DNA of 8,005 nucleotides from an uncultured Gemmatimonadota bacterium. GTDB lineage: Bacteria; Gemmatimonadota; Gemmatimonadetes; Gemmatimonadales; GWC2-71-9. Numbering within the stretch: the stretch's first letter is position 1; every line of letters begins with the position of its first letter. The DNA lies in assembly GCA_946479825.1 (NCBI GenBank), contig CAMLHU010000094.1, forward strand, positions 1 through 8,005. Direction: 5' to 3'. The translations under genes were made by a program, and so were the position numbers. Positions 7,387 to 8,005 of the stretch are shown in pieces. The notes under the pieces were generated by a model. That model was not told the DNA's origin and made no database searches. It was given only the letters and a program-made list of their open reading frames with translations.

Positions 7387-7432
7387 GTAACATATTGTAG
7401 TAAAATGAGTTATTCAAATAATTGTAGCATTC
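7387..7432. other. AT-rich island after the terminator
   Basis: Composition drops abruptly: 10 of the 50 bases at 7381-7430 are G or C, against roughly 70% in the genes. It contains a perfect TTATT-CA-AATAA palindrome (7410-7421) and the heptamer ATTGTAG twice (7394-7400 and 7421-7427). It could hold a promoter (TAAAAT at 7401-7406 resembles a -10 box) or be a remnant of foreign DNA. No function can be assigned. Confidence 0.6.
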
Positions 7433-7788
7433 GTCCAACGGGATGATGGGCGATTTCTTGGTGAGTGGCGGACCGGTTCTTGGCTCAATGCGCCAGTCTC
7501 AGCGAACGTGTGCGGTGGAATCGAACGGCCAGGCCACCGTCAGGTGCGGTCGCACAGGTCTGCGGATGGGCGTTCTGATTCCGCGCTAATCCGGCCAGAG
7601 CGTCACTGCGGATCACCCAAGGTTCGATTCCCGTGACGGGGCAGGGGAGTGATGCGATCGCGAATTGGTGGAGTCGCCTCGCCAGCGCGGGTGGCAGGAT
7701 ACCGTCCGCGGATCACCCGCGAGACTCAATCAGGGGCAAGCCGGTCAGGCAAGAGGTCACGACCTCGTCGACCTTCGCCAGCGAGTCG
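7433..7788. other. Non-coding stretch with several short stem-loops
   Basis: No gene with credible codon pattern, start and length is visible here on either strand. Several short inverted repeats follow each other: CGGTGG/CCACCG (7513-7518 and 7534-7539), GTGCG/CGCAC (7544-7555), GCGGA/TCCGC (7562-7566 and 7580-7584) and CGTCAC/GTGACG (7601-7606 and 7633-7638). An 11-base direct repeat GCGGATCACCC occurs at 7608-7618 and 7708-7718. Composition is back near, but somewhat below, that of the coding part. It may be decayed sequence or hold a structured RNA. Confidence 0.5.
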
Positions 7789-8005
7789 TTCCACCTCTCC
7801 AGCCGTCCGCCTCTCCATTCGTCCGCCCGTCCACCTGGTCGCCAGCTCGCCCGCCTTCCCATCAGCCCACTCTTCTATTCGTCCGTCCGCCTGTCCGCCG
7901 ATTCGTCCATCTTTCCGTCCGCCCGCCCGCTCACCTCTCCGTCCCTCCGCCTCTCCGTCCGTCCGCCTGTTCGCCGGCCCGTCCGTCCGCCCGCTCGCCC
8001 CTCCG
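7789..8005. repeat. Long degenerate tetranucleotide repeat tract, running off the window
   Basis: From about 7789 to the right edge (217 bases, 54 tetramers) the + strand reads as consecutive 4-mers of the type GTCC, GCCC, GCCT, CTCC, ATTC, with no indel breaking the phase. The third position of every tetramer is a pyrimidine, mostly C, and G falls almost only in the first position. The + strand is therefore C/T-rich and the - strand G/A-rich. A 20-base block GTCCGTCCGCCTGTYCGCCG is present at 7881-7900 and 7957-7976 with one difference, 76 bases (19 units) apart, pointing to duplication of larger blocks. The full extent is not visible. No coding frame is expected, since period 4 is out of step with codons. 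Confidence 0.85.

Noticed and set aside
7443..7589. 48-codon open frame on the + strand starting ATGATG
   Set aside because: No good ribosome binding site, no recognisable motif, and it overlaps the stem-loop region. Too short to support as a gene.
7618..7645. tRNA 3' end, suggested by GGTTCGATTCC
   Set aside because: Only two base pairs of the T-stem form, no matching acceptor strand or anticodon arm is found upstream, so it is not a tRNA and cannot be supported as a remnant.

Overview
The window is a GC-rich (by eye about 70% G+C), densely packed bacterial chromosome segment with every recognisable gene on the + strand. Gene order and style (sufB-sufC-sufD-sufS-sufU with overlapping starts, a bacilliredoxin, heptamer repeats in the gaps) would fit Gemmatimonadota or a related soil/sediment lineage. 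That placement is an inference from style, not from a marker gene.

Region 1 (1-4088) is the SUF iron-sulfur cluster assembly operon: the 3' end of sufB, then complete sufC, sufD, sufS and sufU. SufC, SufD and SufS/SufU starts overlap the previous stop (GTGA, ATGA, ATGA), so the block from sufC to sufU is probably translationally coupled. SufS strips sulfur from cysteine, SufU accepts it, and the SufBC2D complex builds the cluster with SufC as the ATPase. The only sizeable gap inside the operon, sufB to sufC, is filled by tandem 7-bp repeats in two opposite orientations.

Region 2 (4089-4949) has a second heptamer repeat patch, then a BrxA/BrxB-type bacilliredoxin with a CGC motif, then an overlapping 92-residue protein of unknown function, and a clear rho-independent terminator at 4916-4949. 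There is no terminator between sufU and the bacilliredoxin, so both may be read from the SUF transcript.

Region 3 (4950-7386) is a separate two-gene unit: a NatA-like ABC ATPase overlapping by 8 nt with a NatB-like ABC-2 permease that has a large extracytoplasmic domain. It ends in a textbook terminator at 7354-7386.

Region 4 (7387-8005) has no convincing gene. It starts with a sharp AT-rich island of about 50 bp (20% G+C over 7381-7430), continues through about 350 bp of ordinary-composition non-coding DNA with several short stem-loops, and ends in at least 217 bp of degenerate tetranucleotide repeat that holds its 4-bp phase without an indel to the window edge.

No new defence or mobile system is visible. 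The least explained signals are the structured intergenic repeats (two heptamer loci and the tetramer tract), the 92-residue His-rich small protein, and the AT-rich/structured gap after 7387.
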